DNA from: Sphingobacterium populi
GTDB taxonomy: Bacteria > Bacteroidota > Bacteroidia > Sphingobacteriales > Sphingobacteriaceae
Reading direction: 5' to 3'
DNA length: 64,000 nt
Assembly: GCF_001586775.1 (NCBI RefSeq)
Contig: NZ_LQXS01000002.1
Location: 186,001-250,000 of the forward strand
A model generated the notes under the pieces. The model saw only the letters and a list, made by a program, of their open reading frames with translations. It was not told the origin of the DNA and ran no database searches. Positions 38,470-47,044 of the stretch are shown here, piece after piece. Made by a program: the position numbers and the translations under genes. The stretch's first letter is position 1; every line of letters starts with the position of its first letter.

Positions 38470-39108
38470 ATGAGAAAAGTAAAAATTGGAATGGCAGCCT
38501 TAGCGCTTGCATTATCTGTTTATTCGGCGGAGGCGCAGCAAGCAGAACATAAAAACCCTAACGTACGTGCAGGAGAAAAAGCCCTGCTAAGCGGTGATTT
38601 TAAAACGGCAATTACGCATTTGCAAAAATCGATGCCAGCAGAATCGGCCGATGCGGATGTACATTACCTTCTAGGATATGCGCTTTTTCAAAATGGAGAG
38701 TTTAAGAAAGCTGCAGATTCGTTTACCAAGGTTGTAGCGTTAAATCCTAAAAATACTTCTGCTTATTATTACAAAGCAAAAGCCAATAATGCAGTGGCAG
38801 TGAGTACAGAATCTAAAATTGATGCTAAGCAACGTCAAGCCTTATTAGAGTCTGCCATTGCCGATTATACAAAGGCCATCACAATGGATGCACAGGATGC
38901 AAAATTGTACCAGAATAGAGGTACGGCGTACCGCGATTTGGGTATCCTGAAAGGTAATGCTGGTGCTGGTTACAACAAAGCTGCTGCGACAGAATCGTAT
39001 AATAAAGCGGTTACTGATTTCGAGAAAGTATTGACGTTTGACGCATCCCGCAAGGATATCCAAACGGAGTTGAAAAAAGCGAAGGTGTACCGCGACAACT
39101 TGAAATAG
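38470..39108 (+). CDS. Secreted tetratricopeptide-repeat protein
   Basis: A 212-residue periplasmic protein. The start is ATG 38470; a TTG two codons earlier is in frame but unlikely. Signal peptide ends '...VYSAEAQ'. TPR helices are seen at 'RAGEKALLSGDFKTAITHLQKSM', 'DVHYLLGYALFQNGEFKKAADSFTKVVALNP', 'SAYYYKAKANNAVA' and 'AKLYQNRGTAYRDLG', spaced as about four repeats. TPR proteins are scaffolds for protein contacts; no catalytic motif is visible. It stands alone with its own terminator. Confidence 0.85.
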   Translation: MRKVKIGMAALALALSVYSAEAQQAEHKNPNVRAGEKALLSGDFKTAITHLQKSMPAESADADVHYLLGYALFQNGEFKKAADSFTKVVALNPKNTSAYYYKAKANNAVAVSTESKIDAKQRQALLESAIADYTKAITMDAQDAKLYQNRGTAYRDLGILKGNAGAGYNKAAATESYNKAVTDFEKVLTFDASRKDIQTELKKAKVYRDNLK

Positions 39109-39143
39109 ATTAATCAGTCAACAATTAAAATCCAATAAACGTT

Positions 39144-39177
39144 AAAGTGCCTCGATGTCATACATCAGGCACTTTTT
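39144..39177 (+). terminator. Terminator after the TPR gene
   Basis: Stem AAAGTGCC-T-GATGT / ACATC-A-GGCACTTT with one bulged C and a short loop, followed by five T. Confidence 0.85.
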
Positions 39178-39294
39178 CTTTGTTAGACACATTACGAATC
39201 CGCGCTACGAAAGCACTATAAAACTGATGTGGGGACGGAAGAAAATATGTGATTCTAAGCCAATAGGTGATCAAATTCCCCTATCCTTAAAGGA

Positions 39295-40718
39295 CTATTC
39301 CACGCTTGCTTTTCGTTGTACAATGAATCGGTAGCAAATCCACAATAGCAGTATCCAAATTGGCATAAGTAACACCGAGATTTTGAAAACTGTGAAGCAC
39401 ATCATCACAAGTACCCCAATCAAGAATATCAAGGATAGGTAATTGGTAAGGGGATAAAGGATAGTTGGAAACTTCGTGCTCGTTCTTTGCAATTTCATTT
39501 CCCTGCGGAAAAAGATATGCGTCAATGTGATCATAATCCAATTAATCACCAGCGCAGATACGACTAACGACATCAAGATTTCTAATGCTTGCTCCGGGAT
39601 CAATTTGTTGATCAGCACGGTGACTGCCACAAAAATAGCCGATACGAGAATGGCACTGATAGGAGAGTGGCTCCTATTGAGTTTGGTCAAGAACTGTGGT
39701 GCGTTACCTTGCTTGGCTAAGCCGTATAACATGCGCGAATTGCTATATACACAACTATTGTATACGGATAATGCGGCAGTTAGTACGATTAAGTTAAGCG
39801 CATTAGCGATCAGGTTGGAAAACGATATCGTAGCGCCAAAAATTTGTAGCTTAAGCGCATCCAGCGATGCGAAAACGGTGACAAATGGGCTGGTATCTCG
39901 ATCTATTTGTTGCCAAGGAAGTAAAGAAAATAAGATGATCAAGGCTCCAATGTAGAAAATGAGAATTCTAAAGAGCACTTGATTAGTCGCTTTAGGAATG
40001 TTTTTCTCTGGATTCTCCGCTTCAGCTGCGGTGATTCCCACTAATTCCAACCCGCCGAAAGAAAACATAATGACCACGAGTGCCACGAGCAAACCTTCGT
40101 AAGAGCCGTCGGGCAGTTGGGCAATCAATCCTTTTGGAAAAAAACCTCCATCTTGATACAGGTTGCTCAGTGAAGCCTGATCGCCGCCTGTGCCGCTAAT
40201 GAGCAAGTAAGTACCAAACAGGATCATCCCGATGATGGCAATCACTTTTACGATAGAAAACCAAAACTCGGTTTCGCCATATATCTTAACGGAGGCCAGA
40301 TTAATCAAATTGATTACGATGAAAAAGAATAAGCTAGAAATCCACAAAGGAAGCTCTGGCCACCAGTAATTCATGTATTTGCCAATGGCCGTTAGCTCGG
40401 CCATACTCACCAAGATGTATAAAATCCAATAGTTCCAACCTGATGCAAATCCGGCAAAAGATCCCCAATAGCGATTAGCGAAATAGCTGAATGAACCCGA
40501 TACGGGCTCATGGACTACCATTCTCCGAGCTGCCGCATTATTAGAAAAGCAATTATTCCGGCAATACCATAACCTAAGATTACGGCAGGCCCTGCAAGAA
40601 TTGCGGCTTGGCCAACACCTAAAAAAAGGCCAGTACCGATGGCGCCCCCAAGCGCGATTAGCTGAATATGGCGGTTACTTAAGCCTCGCTTGAGTTGATT
40701 GTCGTTTTGTTCTTGCAC
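39295..40718 (-). pseudogene. APC-superfamily amino-acid permease, single-base frameshift
   Basis: The intact protein would be about 474 residues with 12 membrane helices. The first frame (40718-40515) starts 'GLSNRHIQLIALGGAIGTGLFLGVG', the conserved first helix of the GABA/aromatic amino-acid permease group, and ends '...MRQLGEW' then stop. The second frame (40521-39295) begins 'MVVHEPVSGSFSYFANRYWG', the expected continuation 'LGEMVVHEPVSGSFS'. Restoring one A in a run of A (GGAGAATGG to GGAGAAATGG, near 40520) joins them. Later helices include 'SFGGLELVGITAAEAENPEKNIPKA'. It lies 10 bases after the Feo accessory gene. Read error or recent mutation. Confidence 0.9.
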
Positions 40719-40728
40719 GTTTGGTTAA

Positions 40729-40869
40729 CTAATTTTTCTGAAGTTTGGCATCACATTTACAATTTCCACCGCAACCTGCGTCTGTAGATTTTTTAGGAAA
40801 TACATGCTTTATAACCATTACAATGGCAATAATGAATAGGATGGCAATGATAATATATTGTACGATCAT
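40729..40869 (-). CDS. FeoB-associated Cys-rich membrane protein
   Basis: A 46-residue protein. One membrane helix 'YIIIAILFIIAIVMVI' is followed by 'KHVFPKKSTDAGCGGNCKCDAKLQKN' with three clustered cysteines. This is the small Feo partner family of Bacteroidota and Firmicutes, thought to help FeoB in ferrous iron uptake by binding metal or stabilising the complex. It lies 16 bases after feoB in the same direction. The small size and operon position make the call reliable despite its length. Confidence 0.85.
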   Translation of the reverse strand: MIVQYIIIAILFIIAIVMVIKHVFPKKSTDAGCGGNCKCDAKLQKN

Positions 40870-40885
40870 AACGAATATTTGATCT

Positions 40886-42988
40886 TTATTTTAATAGTTG
40901 ATAGGCAACTAAGGCTGCAAGATAGGCGATTCCCGTCATAAAACCAAGTTGTATCAATGTCCATTTCCATGATCCAGTTTCCTTCTTTACTACAGCGATT
41001 GTGGCCATACATTGCATGGCAAAGGCATAAAAAAGTAACAATGAGATACCTGAGGCAAAGTTGTACGCTGGTCGACCTGTGTTGCGATTGGTTTCATTTT
41101 TCATGCGCTCAAATAGTGTGGTGCGTTCACCATCGTCTTCGATGTCCACGTCGTCGCCCAAACTATAGACCACGGCCATTGTGCCGACAAACACCTCACG
41201 TGCAGCGAAAGAAGAAATCAAGCCGATTCCCATTTTCCAATCATAACCCAAAGGCCGCACGATGGGCTCAATGCCCATTCCGATGTAGCCCAAAAAAGAA
41301 TGCTCAAGTTGATACGACGCGACAGCCGTTTCTAGTTCGTCGCCTTCCAATGAAGGTTGCTCTGTCGCTACGTAACTTTCTGCGTCATAAAATCGATCAT
41401 TCGGGCCAAAGTTTCCGAGTACCCATAGGATAATGGATATTGCTAAGATGATCTTACCCGCACCAATCAGGAAGCCCGATGATTTTTCCCATACATTTGT
41501 AGCCACATTTTTCCAGTCTGGCATCTTATAGGTTGGTATTTCAAAGACTAGATAGCTTTTGTGTACACTTTTGATAAAGATATTTAATACCCAGGCCGAA
41601 GCTAGCGCACTAACTACACCTAAAATGTATAATCCGAATAGTACTAATCCTTGTATGTTGAATCCTAGGAAAGTGCCTTCGGGAATCACTAAGCCAATAA
41701 TCACGATATAAATGGGCAGGCGCGCGGAGCAGGTCATGAAAGGAGTGACCAACATAGTGAGAAGACGTTCTTTAGGATTCTCAATATTACGTGCAGACAT
41801 GACGGCAGGAATAGCACAGGCTGCACCAGACATTAACGGGATCACCGATTTTCCATTCAGGCCGAAAGGTCGAAGCCATCGATCCATCAAGAATACGACG
41901 CGACTCATATAGCCGGTCTCTTCCATGAATGATATAAAGATGAACAAAATCACAATCTGCGGAAGAAAAATTACGATACCCCCGATGCCGGTTACAATTC
42001 CCTCCGTGAATAAAGAGCTTAATGGCCCTTCGGGTAGTTGGGCGCTGAGATATGCTGCCAAATCGCTAAAGCTATTGTCGATCCAGTCCATGAGTGGGGC
42101 TGACCACGCGAATATCGCTTGAAATATCAATAACAGAACACCTAAGAAAATAGCATAACCTATCAAAGGATGCATTAAGAAACGATCAATTTTAGCAGTC
42201 GTAGTCAATGCCTTGTTTTCGCCCCTGATCACAATTTGCTCAAGAGCGCGATCCAGCTCTTCGTGGCGAACCAACGATTCATCTCTTTGAAGTTGTTGTG
42301 GCGTGATGCCATATTGCTGACGAATTTGTACAATACCTGCGCGTTGATCGGCGGTTAGTACTTTAGAGTTTTCCTGAGCAAGATTGAGCCAAGTACTATA
42401 TTCTTTTGCCAGAGGGAATAAACGTTTTGCATCGACTAAGGCAGCAGCATATTTTGCGGGAACTTGAAAGGTGCTGATGTACAGAGATGGATCGTTGTCT
42501 AATCCCGCAATCAACTCTTCAATACCTTTGCCAGTGCGCGCATTTGTTTGATAGATTTCAGTACGTAGTAATCGTCTCAAAGCGTCAAAATCAATACTGA
42601 TACCTTTCTCAGTCATCTCATCGACCATATTAAGGACGAAGATGGCAGGTAATCCCATTTCTCTCACTTGCTGATACAATACAATAGCCCGTTTTAGTGT
42701 AGCAGGTTCTGCTACTACTACGACCAGATCAGGATGATATGAACCCTTCGTATCCGATAGCGTATCGTACACCACTTCCTCGTCCAAAGAATTGGGATAG
42801 AGGGTGTATGTGCCTGGAAGATCTATGATATGATATTTCGTGTTTTGATGAACCAGTGTGCCTTCTCGCTTTTCAACGGTGACACCGGGGTAATTACCGA
42901 CTTTCTGATTTAGTTTGGTCAATCGATTGAACAGAGAGGTTTTACCTACGTTTGGATTTCCGAGTAATGCGATGACTTTTTTCTTCAT
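40886..42988 (-). CDS. feoB: Ferrous iron transport protein B
   Basis: A 700-residue inner-membrane Fe(II) transporter. The N-terminal G domain has G1 'GNPNVGKTSLFN', 'VGNYPGVTVEKREG', G3 'DLPGTYTLYP' and G4 'NMVDE'. The membrane part has the FeoB Gate repeats: 'FLPQIVILFIFISFMEETGYMSRVVFLMDRWLRPFGLNGKSVIPLMSGAACAIPAVMSARNI' and 'LISSFAAREVFVGTMAVVYSLG'. 'CAIPA' carries the conserved Cys of the first gate. Its first base shares position 42988 with the feoA stop, so the genes overlap by one base and are co-translated. Confidence 0.97.
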   Translation of the reverse strand: MKKKVIALLGNPNVGKTSLFNRLTKLNQKVGNYPGVTVEKREGTLVHQNTKYHIIDLPGTYTLYPNSLDEEVVYDTLSDTKGSYHPDLVVVVAEPATLKRAIVLYQQVREMGLPAIFVLNMVDEMTEKGISIDFDALRRLLRTEIYQTNARTGKGIEELIAGLDNDPSLYISTFQVPAKYAAALVDAKRLFPLAKEYSTWLNLAQENSKVLTADQRAGIVQIRQQYGITPQQLQRDESLVRHEELDRALEQIVIRGENKALTTTAKIDRFLMHPLIGYAIFLGVLLLIFQAIFAWSAPLMDWIDNSFSDLAAYLSAQLPEGPLSSLFTEGIVTGIGGIVIFLPQIVILFIFISFMEETGYMSRVVFLMDRWLRPFGLNGKSVIPLMSGAACAIPAVMSARNIENPKERLLTMLVTPFMTCSARLPIYIVIIGLVIPEGTFLGFNIQGLVLFGLYILGVVSALASAWVLNIFIKSVHKSYLVFEIPTYKMPDWKNVATNVWEKSSGFLIGAGKIILAISIILWVLGNFGPNDRFYDAESYVATEQPSLEGDELETAVASYQLEHSFLGYIGMGIEPIVRPLGYDWKMGIGLISSFAAREVFVGTMAVVYSLGDDVDIEDDGERTTLFERMKNETNRNTGRPAYNFASGISLLLFYAFAMQCMATIAVVKKETGSWKWTLIQLGFMTGIAYLAALVAYQLLK

Positions 42989-43227
42989 TATATTCTTTCT
43001 GCAGTGATGCGTAACGCTTCTGATTTGCGGAGTGCGATTAGTGTATTATTTGCGATGATATTGATACAGATAGGGCCGTGGAATGGCGCCTTGTGCTTTA
43101 CCTCTACTAGCGCCCCCGGGACAAAACCGAGTTCGTAAAACTTGGCAGGCAAAGATTCGGTATCTAACTGACTTATTTTTGCTTTTTCTCCAGTAATTAA
43201 ACTTCCTAGATTCACATTCTTTTGCAT
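42988..43227 (-). CDS. feoA: Ferrous iron transport protein A
   Basis: A 79-residue SH3-like cytoplasmic protein: 'AKISQLDTESLPAKFYELGFVPGALVEVKHKAPFHGPICINI...LIALRKSEALRI', the typical FeoA sequence. It stimulates FeoB. First gene of the leftward feo operon; promoter region 43228-43326 is shared with the divergent MarR gene. Confidence 0.94.
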   Translation of the reverse strand: MQKNVNLGSLITGEKAKISQLDTESLPAKFYELGFVPGALVEVKHKAPFHGPICINIIANNTLIALRKSEALRITAERI

Positions 43228-43269
43228 TTTTTGCTATTTTAGTACTTCGTGAATGACAGACTACCTGTG

Positions 43270-43285
43270 CAAATATAGATAATTG
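43270..43285. promoter_or_regulatory. Candidate operator between feoA and the MarR gene
   Basis: CAAATATAGATAATTG is an imperfect palindrome (six of seven positions pair) in the 99-base divergent gap. Its length suits a MarR dimer. A nearby direct repeat AATTGC (about 43281 and 43292) may also matter. Tentative. Confidence 0.3.
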
Positions 43286-43326
43286 CCTACTAATTGCTAT
43301 TTAGATCACGTATAAATAATTTAAGC

Positions 43327-43791
43327 ATGGCACGATTGGAAGATAAAATTCAAGCGAAAAAGTTCAGTAGCGAATGGCACAAAGCCACGATAAACATTGT
43401 GTATACACATAACTGGTTGACCAATCTGCTAGAAGAGCGTGCAAGCAAATATGATCTTACGGTACAGCAGTTTAATGTGTTGCGGATATTGCGAGGCCAA
43501 TACCCGTCACCGGTAAAAAATTCGTTATTACGGGATCGTATGCTCACCAAAACATCAGATATATCACGTCTGATTGATAGGATTATAGCCAAAGATCTGG
43601 TTTCACGCACGTCTTGCGATAAAGATAAAAGAGCCGTCGATCTGTTAATTACACAAAAAGGATTAGATCTATTGGAGGAGATTGAACATCAAATGATGCT
43701 AGTAGATGTACTTCCACACAATATCACCGAAAAGCAGTGTATCGAGCTCAACAAATTGCTGGACAAATTTAGAGGTAAGGATGCGCTTTAG
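43327..43791 (+). CDS. MarR-family transcriptional regulator
   Basis: About 154 residues from ATG 43327 (an upstream in-frame start at 43294 adds an unlikely leader). A winged helix-turn-helix is visible: 'YDLTVQQFNVLRILRGQYPSPVKNSLLRDRMLTKTSDISRLIDRIIAKDLVSRTSCDKDKRAVDLLITQKGLDLLEEIE', with the DKR of the wing that is characteristic of MarR. It is divergent from feoA and its last four bases overlap the end of the convergent ZIP gene. It may control one or both metal transporters, or respond to an oxidant or phenolic ligand. Confidence 0.88.
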   Translation: MARLEDKIQAKKFSSEWHKATINIVYTHNWLTNLLEERASKYDLTVQQFNVLRILRGQYPSPVKNSLLRDRMLTKTSDISRLIDRIIAKDLVSRTSCDKDKRAVDLLITQKGLDLLEEIEHQMMLVDVLPHNITEKQCIELNKLLDKFRGKDAL

Positions 43792-44597
43792 TGAACATGA
43801 TCAGGACTATGATCATGATCATGATGCTCATGTGGATGTGTGCCGTGGTGAGGATGATGAGAGTGGTCGTGCCCGTCGAATAAGAAATTTGCAAGCGATA
43901 CCAATATACCTAAAACGATAGCAATCATCTTCTTACGGTTAAATTTGTGGTGATCGGCAGAGCCAGACTCAAATAGGATTGTTGTAGAAATATGCAAGAA
44001 AATACCGATTACAATCGCCATTAACTTATCAAAATGCTGTGAAATCTCACCAACACCGCCTGAGCTAATGGTTTTACTGGTCATAAATCCTAGCGGTGTC
44101 ATCGCGGCGAAGATACCGATGTACAACATAATCTTCGCCTTCGATAAGTTGGTGTTGAGCAGCAAACTACCTAAAGCAAATGCTGCAGGAATGTGATGTA
44201 TCGCAATACCAAATACCAATTGGTTTTGATGGCCTGCTACCAGTGGCATACCTTCCAAAAAAGCATGTAAGCACAAGCTGATCAAGATTCCCAATGGAAA
44301 GATCTTGTAATCGTGCTGATGAATATGACCATGTTCGATGCCTTGAGAAAACTGCTCCAATAGCAATTGAAAAATAAAGCCACCTAATATATAAAGTCCG
44401 ATAATCTCGGGATCCGTCTGCCCACCTAAGTAAGCATGTGGTATTAAATGAAGTACCGTGATGGCAAACAAATAGGCTCCACTAAACGATAGTATCAATT
44501 TTAGAAATTGTGCATTGTCGCGTTTGACAAAAAACACACTGATACCAGCCGCAAAGGCCGAAATGAAAAGGATAGAGATAATCGATGCCGGACTCAT
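43788..44597 (-). CDS. ZIP-family divalent metal transporter
   Basis: A 269-residue membrane protein with eight predicted helices. Helix IV motif 'LCLHAFLEGMPLV' and helix V 'IAIHHIPAAFALGSLL' carry the His and Glu residues of the ZIP binuclear metal site. A His-rich cytoplasmic-type loop ('GIEHGHIHQHDYK') lies in the middle and the C-terminus is a metal-binding tail ('HSHHPHHGTHPHEHHDHDH'). Substrate is probably Zn(II), Fe(II) or Mn(II). It is co-transcribed with the PAP2 gene (four-base overlap). Confidence 0.9.
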   Translation of the reverse strand: MSPASIISILFISAFAAGISVFFVKRDNAQFLKLILSFSGAYLFAITVLHLIPHAYLGGQTDPEIIGLYILGGFIFQLLLEQFSQGIEHGHIHQHDYKIFPLGILISLCLHAFLEGMPLVAGHQNQLVFGIAIHHIPAAFALGSLLLNTNLSKAKIMLYIGIFAAMTPLGFMTSKTISSGGVGEISQHFDKLMAIVIGIFLHISTTILFESGSADHHKFNRKKMIAIVLGILVSLANFLFDGHDHSHHPHHGTHPHEHHDHDHSPDHVH

Positions 44598-45196
44598 ATT
44601 GTTGTTGTTACTGTATTTTGCTGTTTAGGCGTAAGAAGATTCGGGAAAAATCGATGAAAGAGATAGCCATTGAGCACGCCAATACCAGTACCTAACAAAG
44701 CGCCAAACAGAATATCTAAAGGGTAATGTACGCCTACATATACCTGAGAAATAGAAATCATAAACGCCCATAAGAAACCCAACCAAAAAACGTGCTTCCA
44801 ACGTCGACGAAAGAGTACGATCCAGAAGAAAGCCATAGCGAAATGGTTGGTGGCATGAGACGAAGTAAAGCTATAGCCGCCACTACATCGTACGCGCAGA
44901 TTGATCTGCTGTTTGAAGGTTTCATCATTACAAGGACGTACCCGCTTGACCGTTTTCTTAATCAAATGTGAAGATACCCCGTCCGAAATACCGAAGTTAA
45001 CCAACGTCATTACTACGATTAGTATACCAACCTTACCGTAATGTTTAATGAAAAATATTACCAAAAAAAGGTAAAGCGGCGCCCACGTAAACGGATTTCG
45101 AAGAATCGGTAATAACCAATCGAAAATCGCATTGCTGGCACCCTGATTGAACATCAGAAAAACTTCCTGATCTATTTGAATAATTCTTTCAAGCAT
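44594..45196 (-). CDS. PAP2-family membrane phosphatase
   Basis: A 200-residue integral membrane protein with about six helices. The three phosphatase motifs are present: 'KKTVKRVRPC' (KxxxxxxRP), 'GGYSFTSSHATNHF' (SSHAT in place of PSGH) and 'SQVYVGVHYPLDILFG' (a variant of SRxxxxxHxxxD with Gln for Arg). It probably removes phosphate from undecaprenyl pyrophosphate or another lipid phosphate on the periplasmic side. First gene before ZIP, with a four-base overlap. Confidence 0.88.
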   Translation of the reverse strand: MLERIIQIDQEVFLMFNQGASNAIFDWLLPILRNPFTWAPLYLFLVIFFIKHYGKVGILIVVMTLVNFGISDGVSSHLIKKTVKRVRPCNDETFKQQINLRVRCSGGYSFTSSHATNHFAMAFFWIVLFRRRWKHVFWLGFLWAFMISISQVYVGVHYPLDILFGALLGTGIGVLNGYLFHRFFPNLLTPKQQNTVTTTI

Positions 45197-45394
45197 AATG
45201 ATAAAAATTTCACAGATGGTTGCTGGATCTTTAAGGACTCCAAATCTATAAAATATTTCAATGCAATTTCGTTCTTGCTGTTAAATGAAACAATGTTGCG
45301 ACAAAGATACTCCGACAATCTGGATTTCAAAATTAAAAATTCAATTTGATGGATTATTTCGTGTATTTTAGCCCGTAATCTTATTTTATAGCAT

Positions 45395-46777
45395 ATGACA
45401 TTAATAAAATCGATATCTGGTATTAGAGGAACCATCGGCGGCAGAGCAGGTGAAAATCTTACTCCTATAGATATTGTAAAGTTTACTGCAGCATTTGGCA
45501 AGATCATTACGCAAGGTGCTACTTCTCGCACTATTGTCGTAGGTAGAGATGCCCGCGTATCGGGCGATATGGTGGCGAGGTTAGTGATTGGTACGTTACA
45601 AAGTATTGGTATTGATGTAGTGGATCTTGGTTTGTCAACGACACCCACTGTTGAAATAGCTGTGCCATTGGAATCCGCCGCAGGCGGTATTATTTTGACC
45701 GCTTCACATAATCCAGGCCAATGGAATGCATTGAAATTGCTGAATGCGCAGGGCGAATTTATTAGCGATGTAGAAGGTCAAGAAGTGCTGGCATTGGGTG
45801 AAAGCCTAGAATTTGATTTTGCAGAATATAATCAGTTGGGTAAAGTGCGTGAAGACGATAGCTATTTGCAAAAACATATCGATGCCGTGCTAGCTTTACC
45901 ATTGGTAGATGCAGCAGCCATTAGTCAGGCTAATTTTAAAATAGCCGTTGATGCAGTAAACAGCTCAGGCGGTATTTATATCCCAGCTTTGTTAAAAGCG
46001 CTCGGTGTGCCGACGATTTATCCTATACATTGTGCGCCAAATGGTGAATTTCCACATAATCCAGAACCATTAAAAGAACATCTGGTTGATCTTTCCCAAG
46101 CCGTAATTGAAAATAAGGCAGACCTAGGAATTGCCGTAGATCCAGATGTGGATCGGTTGGTATTTATGATGGAAGACGGTGAATTGTTTGGCGAAGAATA
46201 TACCTTAGTCGCTGTTGCAGATTATATTTTATCACAGAAATCGGGTAACACCGTGTCAAACTTATCATCAACACGCGCGTTGCGCGATGTCACAGTACAC
46301 CACGGCGGCCAATACTATGCTGCAGCAGTAGGCGAGGTCAACGTAGTTACGAAGATGAAAGAGGTAAACGCCGTAATCGGCGGTGAAGGTAATGGCGGTA
46401 TTATTTACCCAGATTCGCATTACGGTCGTGATGCACTTGTGGGTGTCGCGTTGTTCTTAACGCATCTAGCCAAATTAAAACAAAAGCCATCAGCTTATCG
46501 TGCGTCGCTGCCGCAGTACTATATGTCCAAAAATAAAATTACGCTTACACCAGAACTCGATATAGATTCATTATTGTCGCAAATGCAGGAGAAGTACGCA
46601 CATGAAACTCATAGCACGATCGATGGTCTAAAAATCGACTTTGAACATGAATGGGTACACTTGCGCAAATCCAATACAGAACCTATTATTAGAATTTATA
46701 GTGAAGGCAAGACGCCGGAAGCTGCTGAAGATATTGCGCAAAAAATTATAAGCGAAATTCAAGCAATTATTGCGTAA
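45395..46777 (+). CDS. glmM: Phosphoglucosamine mutase
   Basis: A 460-residue alpha-D-phosphohexomutase. It starts 'LIKSISGIRGTIGG'; the phosphoserine loop is 'ILTASHNPGQWNALK' with Ser104; the metal loop is 'AVDPDVDRLVFM'; the sugar-specificity loop is 'GGEGNGGIIYP'; and the C-terminal phosphate loop is 'RKSNTEPIIRIYSEG'. It interconverts glucosamine-6-phosphate and glucosamine-1-phosphate for peptidoglycan and LPS. 'GEGNGG' fits the phosphoglucosamine/mannomutase branch of Bacteroidota; phosphomannomutase activity is the alternative. Divergent from the PAP2 gene. Confidence 0.9.
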   Translation: MTLIKSISGIRGTIGGRAGENLTPIDIVKFTAAFGKIITQGATSRTIVVGRDARVSGDMVARLVIGTLQSIGIDVVDLGLSTTPTVEIAVPLESAAGGIILTASHNPGQWNALKLLNAQGEFISDVEGQEVLALGESLEFDFAEYNQLGKVREDDSYLQKHIDAVLALPLVDAAAISQANFKIAVDAVNSSGGIYIPALLKALGVPTIYPIHCAPNGEFPHNPEPLKEHLVDLSQAVIENKADLGIAVDPDVDRLVFMMEDGELFGEEYTLVAVADYILSQKSGNTVSNLSSTRALRDVTVHHGGQYYAAAVGEVNVVTKMKEVNAVIGGEGNGGIIYPDSHYGRDALVGVALFLTHLAKLKQKPSAYRASLPQYYMSKNKITLTPELDIDSLLSQMQEKYAHETHSTIDGLKIDFEHEWVHLRKSNTEPIIRIYSEGKTPEAAEDIAQKIISEIQAIIA

Positions 46778-46820
46778 AGCTCCTAAAATATAGTAGTACG
46801 AAGCACTACGCACCTTACAG

Positions 46821-46863
46821 CGCCTGCTACAAGCACATATGTGTTTGCAGCAGGCGTTTTTTT
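46821..46863 (+). terminator. Terminator after glmM
   Basis: An 18-bp near-perfect stem starting CGCCTGCT and ending AGCAGGCG, with one mismatch and one G-U pair, followed by seven T. Confidence 0.92.
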
Positions 46864-47044
46864 GTATTCATATTTCAAACAAAGTGCTGATCCGTGCGTT
46901 AATTGGTAGAAAAACATACTAATGTAACAATTCAGATATATTACAGAGGCATTTGAGCTTCCAAACGAAAGTTCAGAAATAAGACGTAGCAATACCATTT
47001 ACCACCTCCATTCAGAAAAGCATTCCAAATTTAAGAAGAGACTC

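Noticed and set aside
39476..39955. 159-codon frame opposite the permease gene
   Set aside because: Antisense to a conserved membrane transporter; chance open frame.
45172..45648. 158-codon minus-strand frame at the start of glmM
   Set aside because: It overlaps the conserved N-terminus of GlmM and reads through the divergent promoter region.
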